Below, piece by piece: positions 1-8,440 of a stretch of 64,000 bases of DNA. The stretch covers positions 1,116,001 through 1,180,000 of the forward strand of contig NZ_JAKVTV010000001.1 in assembly GCF_022489035.1 (NCBI RefSeq), read 5' to 3'. The notes under the pieces were generated by a model, which was given only the letters and a program-made list of their open reading frames with translations, was not told the DNA's origin and did not search any database. Positions within the stretch are counted from its first letter, which is position 1, and every line of letters begins with the position of its first letter. This DNA comes from Christiangramia lutea. GTDB taxonomy: Bacteria; Bacteroidota; Bacteroidia; Flavobacteriales; Flavobacteriaceae. Position numbers and translations under genes: made by a program.

Positions 1-927
1 AAACCTTTCGTTTATGCCACGGCTATAGATCAGCTTAAGTTCTCACCTTGTGATACATTACCAAAATCAAGATTTACAATAGAAGCTGGTAAGCATGGAA
101 ATCAAAATGACTGGTCTCCAAAAAATGCGGGAGCCAATGATCCAAAAGATTATGAAGGGATGGTATCTTTAAAAGATGCCCTGGCCCAATCTATAAATAC
201 TGTTACAGCTAGATTAATAGATAAGACCGGACCTAAGCCAGTAATAAATCTTGTTGAAAAACTTGGTGTGGATGTATCCAATATTCCTGAAGTACCATCA
301 ATCGCTTTAGGAACGCCAGATATCAGTCTTTTCGAGATGGTATCAGCTTTTAGCACCTTTGCAAATCAAGGCGTTTATGTAAAGCCTATTATCGTGAACA
401 GGATCGAAGATAAGAATGGAACAGTTCTATATCAGCATGTTCCTGAAACCAGGGACGTACTTAGTAAAGAAGCTGCTTATGTTACTGTTAATCTTCTGGA
501 GGGTGTTACCCAATCTGGTTCAGGAGTAAGGCTTAGAGGAACATGGGCTAAGGGACGTAAAGATTATGAAAGAGCAGTTACAGGTTATCCTTATGATTTC
601 AAAAACCCGATTGCCGGTAAAACTGGAACTACACAAAACCAGAGTGACGGGTGGTTCATTGGAATGGTACCAGATCTTGCCACTGGGGTTTGGGTTGGTG
701 CCGAGGACAGATCAGTCCATTTCCCAGGAATTACCTACGGGCAGGGGGCTACTATGGCCCTGCCAATCTGGGGAATGTATATGAAAGACGTTTATGCCAA
801 CGAAGACCTTAAGGTGTCTAAAGAGGCCTTTGAAAGGCCTGAAAATTTGAGTATCCAGGTGAATTGTCACGAATATGGTGCTGCCAGAAAAACTGATAAT
901 TCTGTTCCTGATGAACTTGATTTTTAA
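1..927 (+). CDS. Penicillin-binding protein 1A, C-terminal part (5' truncated)
   Basis: The frame is open from base 1, so the gene starts outside the window. The visible part is the transpeptidase domain of a class A (bifunctional) penicillin-binding protein, which cross-links peptidoglycan in the periplasm. The first codons read KPFVYATAID; in this family that follows the catalytic serine of SxxK, so the first codon is probably the lysine of that motif and the serine lies just upstream. The SxN motif is SIN at 190-198 and the KTG motif is at 619-627 in GKTGTT, followed by the usual SDGWFIG stretch. The glycosyltransferase half is not visible. The protein ends in a short Asp/Glu-rich tail. 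Family assignment is firm; choosing 1A rather than another class A type is inference. Confidence 0.93.
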   Translation, partial: KPFVYATAIDQLKFSPCDTLPKSRFTIEAGKHGNQNDWSPKNAGANDPKDYEGMVSLKDALAQSINTVTARLIDKTGPKPVINLVEKLGVDVSNIPEVPSIALGTPDISLFEMVSAFSTFANQGVYVKPIIVNRIEDKNGTVLYQHVPETRDVLSKEAAYVTVNLLEGVTQSGSGVRLRGTWAKGRKDYERAVTGYPYDFKNPIAGKTGTTQNQSDGWFIGMVPDLATGVWVGAEDRSVHFPGITYGQGATMALPIWGMYMKDVYANEDLKVSKEAFERPENLSIQVNCHEYGAARKTDNSVPDELDF

Positions 928-986
928 TTATTTCTCAATAAAATAAAAGGTTTTCTTTAATAAATTAAGGAAGTCGGCAAATAGCA

Positions 987-1017
987 TTGTAACCACATTT
1001 TTATTTTCGTATTTTCG
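987..1017 (+). promoter_or_regulatory. Promoter of the CoA-transferase operon
   Basis: TTG at 987-989, a 20-bp spacer and TATTTTCG at 1010-1017 match the Bacteroidota pattern TTG-N17-23-TAnnTTTG with one mismatch. It sits 17 bp before the ATG at 1035. Confidence 0.5.
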
Positions 1018-1034
1018 GTTAAAATTCTGAAAAA

Positions 1035-1733
1035 ATGATCATAAAAACAGTTGATAACGTACAGGAAGCTGTTGATGGGGTTAAGGACGGAATGACGTTC
1101 ATGCTTGGTGGTTTCGGTTTATGCGGAATCCCGGAGAATGCGATTTCTGAACTTGTTCGTCTCAATGTAAAAAACCTTACCTGTATTTCTAATAATGCCG
1201 GGGTAGACGACTTTGGTTTAGGACAATTACTTCACAAAAAACAGATCGATAAAATGGTTTCTTCCTATGTGGGGGAAAATGCCATTTTTGAAAAACAAAT
1301 GCTTAGCGGTGAGCTTGAAGTAGAGCTTATTCCGCAGGGAACTCTAGCTGCCAGATGCCAGGCCGCTCAACAGGGTTTTCCTGCTATCTATACACCAGCT
1401 GGTTACGGTACTGAAGTTTCCCTTGGAAAAGAAACCCGTGATTTTGATGGAAAAATGTATGTACTTGAAAAAGCGTTTAAGGCCGATTTTGCCTTTGTTA
1501 AAGCCTGGAAAGGTGATAAGGCCGGTAACTTGATCTTTAAAGGAACTGCCAGGAATTTTAATCCGGTAATGTGCGGTTCTGCAAAAATCACTGTTGCTGA
1601 GGTTGAGGAACTCGTTGAACCTGGGGAATTAGATCCTAACCAGATCCATATTCCGGGAATCTTTGTACAGCGAATATTCCAGGGTAAGGATTACGAGAAA
1701 AGAATTGAGCAGAGAACGGTTCGTTCTAAATAA
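1035..1733 (+). CDS. scoA: 3-oxoacid CoA-transferase, subunit A
   Basis: Alpha subunit of a two-subunit family I CoA-transferase (succinyl-CoA:3-ketoacid or acetate/acetoacetate CoA-transferase), which moves CoA between a donor acyl-CoA and acetoacetate or a related acid. The length of 232 residues is normal. The N-terminal glycine-rich segment [13 protein letters not shown] and the GTLAAR and GYGTEVS stretches are typical. The subunit B gene lies downstream at 2153, but a 118-codon four-helix-bundle ORF now separates the two, which are normally adjacent. The substrate cannot be read from sequence; acetoacetate is the usual guess. Confidence 0.92.
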   Translation: MIIKTVDNVQEAVDGVKDGMTFMLGGFGLCGIPENAISELVRLNVKNLTCISNNAGVDDFGLGQLLHKKQIDKMVSSYVGENAIFEKQMLSGELEVELIPQGTLAARCQAAQQGFPAIYTPAGYGTEVSLGKETRDFDGKMYVLEKAFKADFAFVKAWKGDKAGNLIFKGTARNFNPVMCGSAKITVAEVEELVEPGELDPNQIHIPGIFVQRIFQGKDYEKRIEQRTVRSK

Positions 1734-1735
1734 AC

Positions 1736-2145
1736 CAATTAATAAATGAATCAATTAATCAATGGAATCTAGAAAGAATATTGTTCTGGAGAAATCCATT
1801 GATTTTTCACTGGAGCTCATAAATTTCTGTGAAGCCCTGAAAAGTGAAAAGAAATATGTGATTGCAGACCAGCTTTTACGTTCAGGTACAATTATAGGTG
1901 CAAATGTTCATGAGGCTCAAAATTCAGAGAGTAAATTGGATTTTATCCATAAAATCAAAATAGCTTTAAAGGAACTTGAGGAAACTAAGTACTGGATGAC
2001 CCTTTGCGAGAAATCGAAAAGTTATCCTTTTGAAAATAGCTTAAAATTAAAGCTTGACGAACTAGGATTGATACTTTATAAAATTGTGAGTACCAGCAAA
2101 AATAACCTGAAGAAATAATTGATTCATTGCTTCATTATTAAATTG
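1736..2145. mobile_element. IVP-like cassette bounded by imperfect inverted repeats
   Basis: The four-helix-bundle ORF is framed by inverted repeats at 1736-1763 and 2118-2145. The inner 19 bases (AATGAATCAATTAATCAAT at 1745-1763) match the reverse complement of 2118-2136 at 17 of 19 positions; over 28 bases about 23 match. The ORF start codon lies in the left repeat and the last base of its stop codon begins the right one, so repeats plus ORF form one unit. In the mRNA the ends would pair and close the ORF into a loop, as in the intervening sequences of some bacterial 23S rRNAs that carry this protein family. I see no clear target duplication. That the unit is mobile is inference. Confidence 0.5.
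1762..2118 (+). CDS. Four-helix-bundle protein (23S rRNA intervening-sequence protein family)
   Basis: 118-residue all-helical protein with the hallmarks of the IVP / four-helix-bundle family also related to the Avd accessory protein of diversity-generating retroelements: the central LLRSGTIIGANVHEA segment (about residues 40-54), then DFIHKIKIALKELEETKYW. It is rich in Lys and Glu and has no signal peptide or membrane segment. It lies between scoA and scoB on the same strand, 28 bp after the first and 34 bp before the second, so it is probably co-transcribed. The family's function is not established; Avd binds nucleic acid and a reverse transcriptase, but no reverse transcriptase is seen here. 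Family call is confident, role unknown. Confidence 0.85.
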   Translation: MESRKNIVLEKSIDFSLELINFCEALKSEKKYVIADQLLRSGTIIGANVHEAQNSESKLDFIHKIKIALKELEETKYWMTLCEKSKSYPFENSLKLKLDELGLILYKIVSTSKNNLKK

Positions 2146-2152
2146 AAAAATT

Positions 2153-2809
2153 ATGCTAGATAAAAACGGAATAGCACAGCGAATAGCAAAAGAAGTTAAG
2201 GATGGGTATTATGTGAACCTGGGAATTGGAATACCTACCCTGGTGGCCAATTTTGTACGTGATGATATCGAGGTGGAATTTCAAAGTGAGAACGGTATCC
2301 TTGGAATGGGACCCTTTCCTTTTGAAGGAGAAGAAGATGCCGACCTTATTAATGCCGGGAAGCAAACCATTACAGCCTTACCGGGAGCTAGCTTCTTTGA
2401 CTCCGCTACCAGCTTTGGAATGATTAGAGGGCAGCATGTAGACCTAACTATATTAGGAGCCATGGAAGTTGCTGAAAACGGTGATATCGCCAACTGGAAA
2501 ATTCCTGGGAAGATGGTAAAAGGAATGGGTGGAGCGATGGATCTTGTGGCTTCGGCAGAGAATATTATTGTAGCTATGATGCATACCAATAAGGCTGGTG
2601 CCTCGAAACTTCTTAAGAAATGTTCCCTGCCTTTAACTGGGGTTGGCTGTGTTACAAAGATTGTTACCAACCTGGCGGTTATCGAGGTGACCGATGATGG
2701 TTTCAAACTACTTGAAAGGGCACCGGGAGTTAGTGTAGAGGAAATCGAAAAAGCTACAGAAGGAAAACTTATAGTAGAAGGTGATATTCCTGAAATGAAA
2801 TTAGGTTAA
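2153..2809 (+). CDS. scoB: 3-oxoacid CoA-transferase, subunit B
   Basis: Beta subunit of the CoA-transferase, 218 residues. It carries the SENG motif (in QSENGILGMGPFP, about residues 43-56) whose glutamate forms the covalent CoA-thioester in family I transferases, and the GGAMDLV stretch. It completes the enzyme started by the subunit A gene upstream. A strong hairpin terminator follows within 5 bp of the stop. The four-helix-bundle insert lies before its start and does not disturb the frame. Confidence 0.93.
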   Translation: MLDKNGIAQRIAKEVKDGYYVNLGIGIPTLVANFVRDDIEVEFQSENGILGMGPFPFEGEEDADLINAGKQTITALPGASFFDSATSFGMIRGQHVDLTILGAMEVAENGDIANWKIPGKMVKGMGGAMDLVASAENIIVAMMHTNKAGASKLLKKCSLPLTGVGCVTKIVTNLAVIEVTDDGFKLLERAPGVSVEEIEKATEGKLIVEGDIPEMKLG

Positions 2810-2813
2810 AAAG

Positions 2814-2842
2814 AAGCCGGGTCTCGAGATCCGGCTTTTTTT
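2814..2842. terminator. Intrinsic terminator, probably bidirectional
   Basis: Stem AAGCCGG (2814-2820) / CCGGCTT (2831-2837) with a 10-base loop, a T-run after it on the plus strand and an A-run before it. It lies between convergent genes and can serve both. Confidence 0.85.
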
Positions 2843-2844
2843 AT

Positions 2845-3204
2845 TTAGGCAAAAGAGGTAGAGTTCTCCTGAATATCTATAAGAAACTCGATAGCATCTT
2901 CCTGGGTGATAAGCTGCCCTCTAGAATTGGCCTGTGAAAAATAACGGTACCAGCCCACATTTTCCAGGTTTGATTCAAGCACCTTCACTTCCTCTATAGA
3001 AGGCATTTTCCAAACGGTCATGTACCTGTAATCACTTCGGTAAGGAGTGAATTCGTCATTTCTGGCCCAACCCAGGTTCTCAACACCACTTGCCTTCATA
3101 TTATTAATTCGTTGGTGCATATTTTTCATCAGACTTTTTCTTTCTTCCTTGCTTAATTTCATCCATTTAGTGGTGACGTTCCACATTTCGATATATAAAT
3201 ACAT
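2845..3204 (-). CDS. Hypothetical protein, 119 residues
   Basis: Small soluble protein, MYLYIEMWNV at the start, with no signal peptide. It is rich in Trp, Tyr and charged residues and predicted to be mixed alpha/beta (beta start, helix KLSKEERKSLMKNMHQRINNMKAS, then VWKMPSIEEVKVLESNL), a layout compatible with a small ferredoxin-like barrel of the kind found in stress or monooxygenase-like dimers. I do not recognise the family with certainty. It ends 3 bp from the shared terminator and stands alone between convergent and co-oriented neighbours, about 95 bp downstream of the exonuclease gene. Confidence 0.7.
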   Translation of the reverse strand: MYLYIEMWNVTTKWMKLSKEERKSLMKNMHQRINNMKASGVENLGWARNDEFTPYRSDYRYMTVWKMPSIEEVKVLESNLENVGWYRYFSQANSRGQLITQEDAIEFLIDIQENSTSFA

Positions 3205-3299
3205 AATTTTAATATTTTGATTTTCAATAAATTAAAGTTAAACATTTATATACTGGAATGCTAGCCTGAATAGTTCGAATTCGAAAGCTTTTTAAGTTT

Positions 3300-4013
3300 T
3301 TAGACTGAAACTATTTCTGTTTCGCTTAGCAGTGGCTCCTGTCTAAGTCGTAAAAGAACCTGTGCTATCGCAATAACGTCTCTTTCGCAGTATTCAACGA
3401 TCCTGTCTATTTCACCATTTTCATAATAGACTTCTCTAACCATAGAGCCATCTATATCTTCTTTAGGTGAAGGGATACCAAGCACATGGGTGAGTAATTT
3501 TAGCGAAGTATAATGTTTATAATCGCCGAATTTCCATAATTCGAGAGTGTCCAGATGAGGGACTTCCCAGGGCTTTTTACCGAACAGATCTAATTTTGAA
3601 GGTAGGCGAAGATTGTGAATAAGCATCCTTCTGGCGATATAAGGAAAGTCGAATTCCTTACCATTATGGGCGCAAAGTAAATGATAGGGCTGAAAGAAAT
3701 ATTCATCCAACAAATTGGTAAAATCTTTTAGTATTTTTTCTTCTTCTCCTTTAAAACTGGTAACTCGAAATTTTCTGCTGCCGCTTTTGAAATTGAAAAA
3801 CCCTGCAGAGATACAAACGATCTTGCCAAATTCACTCCAGATACCCGCCCTTTCATAAAACTCTTCAGCCGTAAATTCGTCTTTCCTTTGGTACTTAGAT
3901 TTTTCTTCCCAGAGGATTTTCTTGTCGTCGCTCAATTCAGAATAATTCCTGAATTCGGGCACAGTTTCAATATCCAGAAAAAGAATATTTTCCAGGTTTA
4001 ATTTATGAAGCAT
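3300..4013 (-). CDS. Predicted 3'-5' exonuclease, DEDD/RNase H fold
   Basis: 237-residue protein with the three exonuclease motifs of the DEDD family: Exo I LFLDIETVPEF near residue 12, Exo II HNGKEFDFPYIARR near 116, Exo III YCERDVIAIAQ near 208. The four acidic ligands for two metal ions (D, E, D, D) are present. It matches the PolB-like predicted 3'-5' exonucleases common in Bacteroidota and lacks a polymerase domain. It would remove nucleotides from DNA or RNA 3' ends in the cytoplasm; the substrate is unknown. Its start overlaps the end of the serine hydrolase gene upstream by 11 bp, so the two are probably translated together. Confidence 0.85.
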   Translation of the reverse strand: MLHKLNLENILFLDIETVPEFRNYSELSDDKKILWEEKSKYQRKDEFTAEEFYERAGIWSEFGKIVCISAGFFNFKSGSRKFRVTSFKGEEEKILKDFTNLLDEYFFQPYHLLCAHNGKEFDFPYIARRMLIHNLRLPSKLDLFGKKPWEVPHLDTLELWKFGDYKHYTSLKLLTHVLGIPSPKEDIDGSMVREVYYENGEIDRIVEYCERDVIAIAQVLLRLRQEPLLSETEIVSV

Positions 4014-5151
4014 GATTCAACATTTTGTAAGTCTCATCAATATACATATAAAAATCCTGGTAGTGTTTATCGTCTTTTTCCTTTCGAATTAATTTTCGAC
4101 CAAGTCTAATAATCACCAGTTCATCTTCAGGAATCATTATAACGTACTGGCCTAAAATACCTCTCATGTAGAAAATTTCCTTATCCCTATGATCACTTAG
4201 CCAGAACCCGTATCCGTAATAGGGAGTCTTTTCGAATCGTGGATTTGTAGCCTTAGCGATATATGCTGAATCCAGGATCTGTTGATTGTTCCATTTTCCG
4301 TAATTGATGAATAATTTGCCAAATTTGGCAAAATTACGGGCATTGCTGGAAATACAGCAGTAGGCCTTTGCCATTTCAGATTCTTCGCTGTCTATTTGCC
4401 ATAGAGCGTCATCGTTCATCCCTAAAGATTTCCAGAAGCTATCACTTAGGTAATTGCTAAGGCTTTTTCCAGTTGCTTTTTCAATTACCATTCCCAGTAA
4501 CTGGGTATTCCCGCTTAGGTATTTAAATTCTTCGCCTGGCTTTTCGATAACCTTTAATTCAAGCACCTGTTCCCTTATATCATCACCAAAATAGGCCCTT
4601 GCAGTGGAAGCAAAAGGATTATAATAATTTTCGTTCCAGTTAAGGCCCGATGCCATAGAAGAAAGGTCGCCCACACTTAGCCTGGGATCAAAACCTGGAA
4701 AAAAGTCGGCTACAGGCTGATTGATGTTTTCGATAAATCCATCCTGTATCGCTTTAAATAGAAGGGCTGATACTATGCTTTTTGCCATCGAAAATGAATT
4801 TGTTTTCGACCTCTCGTCATAATCGTTGTAATATTTTTCGAACCAAATACTGTCATTCTTGATAATGAGAAAAGCTGCTGTTTCCAGCTCCTTGTTCAGG
4901 CTGTCCAGTTTTGATGTCGCCTTAACCAGATTATATTCTTCATCTAAGGGCCATTCCTGGACTTTATCAGCATTTTGAATAACATGGTTGTTGAAATATG
5001 AATAGTCGTCTATAAAGGCTGTTTTGTGGCCCGTAAAGTATGTAGTGGAAATTCCTTTAAAGATATATCCGTATCCAAAGATGTAAAGGATGAGTGAAGC
5101 AAAAAGTAAAACCCCGGCAATTAATAGAATTGCCCTGAAAAGCTTTTTCAT
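4003..5151 (-). CDS. Serine hydrolase, class C beta-lactamase/PBP4-like, membrane-anchored
   Basis: 382 residues. A single hydrophobic segment (about residues 5-28) can be an uncleaved anchor or signal. The catalytic SxxK is SMAK in NSFSMAKSIVSAL (about residue 142), and a YxN-like region is YLSGNTQLLG (about 208-217). Such enzymes are esterases, D-aminopeptidases or transpeptidase-like hydrolases more often than true beta-lactamases, so I call only the superfamily. Acting outside the cytoplasm is inferred from the anchor. The stop overlaps the exonuclease start by 11 bp. Confidence 0.85.
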   Translation of the reverse strand: MKKLFRAILLIAGVLLFASLILYIFGYGYIFKGISTTYFTGHKTAFIDDYSYFNNHVIQNADKVQEWPLDEEYNLVKATSKLDSLNKELETAAFLIIKNDSIWFEKYYNDYDERSKTNSFSMAKSIVSALLFKAIQDGFIENINQPVADFFPGFDPRLSVGDLSSMASGLNWNENYYNPFASTARAYFGDDIREQVLELKVIEKPGEEFKYLSGNTQLLGMVIEKATGKSLSNYLSDSFWKSLGMNDDALWQIDSEESEMAKAYCCISSNARNFAKFGKLFINYGKWNNQQILDSAYIAKATNPRFEKTPYYGYGFWLSDHRDKEIFYMRGILGQYVIMIPEDELVIIRLGRKLIRKEKDDKHYQDFYMYIDETYKMLNHAS

Positions 5152-5227
5152 TTATCTCAATTTTATCGATTTGTCCCTTATTCTGATACTTTCAAAGGGA
5201 TCATCTGCAACCTAAAATACTATATTT

Positions 5228-5701
5228 TCAGAAAAGGCTTTGTTGAAGCGGAGGGTTTTCGTGTTCCAGAAGCCATTTTTTTCGATGTAATCCTCCGGCA
5301 TAACCTGTTAGGGAACCATCACTGCCAATTACCCGGTGACAGGGGACAACGATCCATAATGGATTTTTTCCATTAGCCGAGGCTACCGCTCGAATGGCTT
5401 TTTCGTCTCCTAAATCTTTTGAGAGCTGCAGGTAGGAGGTGGTTTTTCCAAAAGGTATCTTTTGTAAATGATCCCATACCCGTTTCTGAAACGCAGTTCC
5501 TTCAGGATTAAGCTTCAGGTCGAAATTTTGAAGTTCTCCGGTAAAGTAATCCTGCATTTGCTTAACTGCTAATGCCAGTTCTTCCGGAATATCGGTAGAA
5601 GTTGATTGCTCATCATCAAGAACTTTTATTGAAGAAATACCCTCTGAATTTCCACAAATTTCAGCAATTCCCAGAGGTGTTTTAATTCTTACTTTCTTCA
5701 C
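5228..5701 (-). CDS. ogt: Methylated-DNA--protein-cysteine methyltransferase
   Basis: Suicide DNA repair protein that takes the methyl or alkyl group from O6-alkylguanine onto its active-site cysteine. The PCHR motif is in WIVVPCHRVIGSDG, preceded by the helix-turn-helix segment that flips the base (AIRAVASANGKNP) and followed by LTGYAGGLHRKKWLLEHE. I chose the GTG start at 5701 (about 157 residues) with AGGAAAA before it; a longer frame from 5836 would run through the tail of the CNNM gene in another frame and give a non-homologous Arg/Lys-rich leader. With this start it overlaps the upstream gene by 20 bp, suggesting coupled translation. Confidence 0.9.
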   Translation of the reverse strand: MKKVRIKTPLGIAEICGNSEGISSIKVLDDEQSTSTDIPEELALAVKQMQDYFTGELQNFDLKLNPEGTAFQKRVWDHLQKIPFGKTTSYLQLSKDLGDEKAIRAVASANGKNPLWIVVPCHRVIGSDGSLTGYAGGLHRKKWLLEHENPPLQQSLF

Positions 5702-6812
5702 TTTTTTCCTCTTTTTCCTCTGTTTGATCGCCTTCACCGGACTCCTGATCCTGTTTTCGTTGAATAAGTCCCAGCCTTTTAGCTCTGCGTTCCCAGTTCT
5801 TCCTAGCCAGCATCTGCATATCTTCAACACTATCACTTTCGTCCATGATCTCGAGGCCTAGCAGGGTTTCGATTATATCTTCCATGGTGACGATCCCGGT
5901 TACATTACCATATTCATCCACGATCATGGAAATATGAGCCCTTTTCTGAACGAAAATTTCGAATAGTTCGGGAATTGGGGTATTGTCCTTGGTTACAAGT
6001 ATATCTCGTTTGATCTCACTAAGCGCCTGGTGACCTTTTTCATCAATAACCTCTTCGAGAACATCGTCTTTAAGGATAAAACCTGAAATATTGTTGGACC
6101 TGCCTTCATAAACCGGGATTCGAGAGAACTTCAGATTTTTATGAGTCTGATGAAATTCTTTCAATGTAAGGCTTTCATCTTCGGTAATTGCTACCGAAAA
6201 TGGCGTCATCACATCTTTTGCTTCTACAGATTTGAAAACCAGCAGGTTCTTAATTACCGTGGTTTCGCTTTCTTCAAAAACACCTTCCTCTTCAGCCGCA
6301 TCAGTAATTGCCGCAAATTCCTCACGACTCATACTACTTACGTGAGCAGATTTCCCAATTAGTTTGGTGGTTAACATTAGCAGCCATAGAATACCCGTGT
6401 ATTTTAATGGGAATATCATGAGTTGAAGAGATTTCGCCGTGAAATTCCCCAGGGATTGCCAGTAAGTGGCTCCAATGGTTTTTGGAATGATTTCAGAAAG
6501 GATCAAAATTGCTAAGGTCATTACAGCGGATACTATACCAACAGAATTACCGCCATCACCAAAAGTCTTTTCAGCCTGAACTCCTACCAGGATAGCACCT
6601 ACAGTATGTGAGATGGTATTAATGGTTAATATGGCGATCAAAGGTTTGTCTATATCTTGCTTCAGGCTCGCAAGTATATTTGCATATTGTTTTCCTTCCT
6701 TTTTTTTGATCTTTATGTAGGACGGAGTGATACTTAGTAGAGCCGCTTCCAGAATGGAACACATAAAAGAAAAGAAGATCGACAAAACGGCAAAAAGGAT
6801 TAATAAGCCCAT
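5682..6812 (-). CDS. CNNM-domain protein with CBS pair (HlyC/CorC-like)
   Basis: 376 residues: an N-terminal CNNM/DUF21 membrane domain with about four hydrophobic segments (residues 1-155, including SEIIPKTIGA), then a CBS pair (about 200-320; MIVDEYGNVTGIVTMEDIIETLLG). Relatives take part in magnesium/cobalt homeostasis. The usual C-terminal transporter-associated (CorC_HlyC) domain is absent; the tail is instead a low-complexity Glu/Lys/Ser stretch. The Flavobacterium gliding protein GldE has the same base architecture but is longer, so I do not call this GldE. The 3' end overlaps the alkyltransferase start by 20 bp. Confidence 0.85.
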   Translation of the reverse strand: MGLLILFAVLSIFFSFMCSILEAALLSITPSYIKIKKKEGKQYANILASLKQDIDKPLIAILTINTISHTVGAILVGVQAEKTFGDGGNSVGIVSAVMTLAILILSEIIPKTIGATYWQSLGNFTAKSLQLMIFPLKYTGILWLLMLTTKLIGKSAHVSSMSREEFAAITDAAEEEGVFEESETTVIKNLLVFKSVEAKDVMTPFSVAITEDESLTLKEFHQTHKNLKFSRIPVYEGRSNNISGFILKDDVLEEVIDEKGHQALSEIKRDILVTKDNTPIPELFEIFVQKRAHISMIVDEYGNVTGIVTMEDIIETLLGLEIMDESDSVEDMQMLARKNWERRAKRLGLIQRKQDQESGEGDQTEEKEEKSEESKN

Positions 6813-6886
6813 ATGCTTTATTAGCTGTTAGATTGGCTAATTTATAGATTCTTAGAACAAAATTTTTAAAAGAAATGATAAAAGCC

Positions 6887-6920
6887 AAAAAAAGCCTTCT
6901 GTTTTTAGGAGAAGGCTTTT
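6887..6920 (-). terminator. Terminator of the haem operon
   Basis: An 11-bp stem (6890-6900 with 6910-6920, AAAGCCTTCT arm) with a 9-base loop, followed on the minus strand by a T-run (A-run 6887-6893). It lies just after the DinB-family gene. Confidence 0.8.
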
Positions 6921-6931
6921 GTGTTTTTAAG

Positions 6932-7444
6932 TTACCAGCCTCGGTATGCCGGCGGTTCTATACTATTTAAATTCAAATATACTATCAATTGTCCTCGGTG
7001 ATGAGAAACATGATCCTGCATTAAATTAAGCAATTGCATTTTACTCATTTCCCCCGAAAAGAAATCGGCTTTTACCTTGAGATCTTTTTCATCTAAAGAG
7101 CTTACACTTTCGCTGATCTTATCAAAGGATTCGGTTAAACGGGCAATAATTTCCTCTTTACTCTCTGGAAAAGATCTTTTTTCTGAAATTTTCTTTTCAA
7201 GGAAATAATCTGAATGTATCCAGGTCATATTCCTGTTTATGTGCGCTAATTGTTGAGAAAAACTCATCTGTCTTTCCGTAGGTTTATAGGAATATTTTTC
7301 TTCAGGCATGGCTTTCGCAATTTCAAGCAGGTAATCCCTGGAGTTATCCCACTTTTTCAGAAAAGCGTTTATATAATCTGAATCTTGTGAAAATGTGTTG
7401 AAGCTTGAAAAAAGAAGGATCAATAAGAAAGCAATTTTCTTCAT
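6932..7444 (-). CDS. DinB-family protein, exported
   Basis: 170 residues with a signal peptide (MKKIAFLLILLFSSFNTFSQ, cleavage likely after residue 19-20). The rest is a four-helix DinB/YfiT-like fold: the metal-ligand histidines fit LAHINRNMTW and the HxxxH-type QDHVSHHRGQL near the C-terminus. Members are metal-dependent thiol transferases or of unknown role. It is the last gene of the haem operon, its ATG sharing a base with the end of hemB, and it is followed by the operon terminator. A haem-related role is not shown by the sequence. Confidence 0.8.
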   Translation of the reverse strand: MKKIAFLLILLFSSFNTFSQDSDYINAFLKKWDNSRDYLLEIAKAMPEEKYSYKPTERQMSFSQQLAHINRNMTWIHSDYFLEKKISEKRSFPESKEEIIARLTESFDKISESVSSLDEKDLKVKADFFSGEMSKMQLLNLMQDHVSHHRGQLIVYLNLNSIEPPAYRGW

Positions 7445-8436
7445 TACTGAGAGATTAGTTTTACAGCATCCCTGGCGAAATAAGATGCTATCATATCTGC
7501 TCCTGCTCGTTTAATGGCGGTTAGTTGTTCCAGCAACACGGCATCATGATCCAGCCATCCTTTTTCTGAAGCAGCTTTTATCATGGCGTATTCTCCGCTT
7601 ACCTGGTAAACCGAAACTGGCACGTTCACCACATTTTTAATATCTCTTACGATATCCAGGTAACAAAGGCCTGGTTTAACCATCACAATATCTGCGCCTT
7701 CATCTATGTCCATCATGGTTTCCCTTATGGCCTCTTCACGATTAGAAGGGTCCATCTGGTAAGTCTTTTTATCTTTGGGAATGTCCTGTGCGTCTACTGG
7801 CGCAGAGTCCAAAGCATCACGAAACGGACCGTAAAATGCAGAAGCATATTTGGCTGAATAGCTCATGATTCCCGTATGATGAAATCCTTCATCTTCCAGC
7901 AGGCTTCTAATTTCAAAGATACGACCGTCCATCATATCGCTGGGAGCAACAAAATCGGCTCCGGCTTTAGCGTGAGAAAGAGACATTTCTGCCAGTACCG
8001 CTGAGGTATCATCGTTAAGAACTTTGCCTTTATCAATGATCCCGTCATGACCAAATTTGGAATATGGATCTAGGGCTACATCGGTCATTACGATCATTTC
8101 AGGCACTGCATTCTTAATGGTTTTTACTGCTCGTTGCATCAATCCTTCCGGGTTGATGGCTTCAGTTCCGGCATTGTCTTTCAGTTTTTCATCAACCTTA
8201 ACAAAAAGCAACACCGATTTTAAGCCAAGACTCCATAACTGCCGGACTTCTTTTTCAATAAGGTCAAGGCTGTAGCGATAGTATCCTGGCATGGAAGCAA
8301 TTTCTTCCTTTACATTTTTTCCTTCAACTATAAATAGCGGAACAATAAAATCATTAGGTGAGAGGATGGTTTCTCTAACCATGGCGCGTATAGATTCGTT
8401 CGTTCTAAGTCTGCGATTTCTCCTTAATGGAAACAT
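7444..8436 (-). CDS. hemB: Porphobilinogen synthase
   Basis: Condenses two 5-aminolevulinate molecules to porphobilinogen, the second dedicated step of haem synthesis. 330 residues is normal. The two substrate-binding lysines fit SYSAKYASAFYGPF and MVKPGLCYLDIV; APSDMMDGR is the conserved family segment. The region that in zinc enzymes carries three cysteines reads LDPYSKFGHDG, without cysteines, which suggests a magnesium-type enzyme. It is the penultimate gene of the minus-strand haem operon, 4 bp after the DUF4421 gene. Confidence 0.96.
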   Translation of the reverse strand: MFPLRRNRRLRTNESIRAMVRETILSPNDFIVPLFIVEGKNVKEEIASMPGYYRYSLDLIEKEVRQLWSLGLKSVLLFVKVDEKLKDNAGTEAINPEGLMQRAVKTIKNAVPEMIVMTDVALDPYSKFGHDGIIDKGKVLNDDTSAVLAEMSLSHAKAGADFVAPSDMMDGRIFEIRSLLEDEGFHHTGIMSYSAKYASAFYGPFRDALDSAPVDAQDIPKDKKTYQMDPSNREEAIRETMMDIDEGADIVMVKPGLCYLDIVRDIKNVVNVPVSVYQVSGEYAMIKAASEKGWLDHDAVLLEQLTAIKRAGADMIASYFARDAVKLISQ

Positions 8437-8440
8437 GTGT

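Noticed and set aside
5702-5836. N-terminal extension of the alkyltransferase gene (start at 5836)
   Set aside because: The extra residues are the Glu/Lys-rich tail of the CNNM gene read in another frame and do not match the family; GTG at 5701 fits better.
5682-6812. Calling the CNNM/CBS gene gldE (gliding motility)
   Set aside because: Shares the base architecture, but is shorter, lacks the C-terminal domain and has no gld neighbours.
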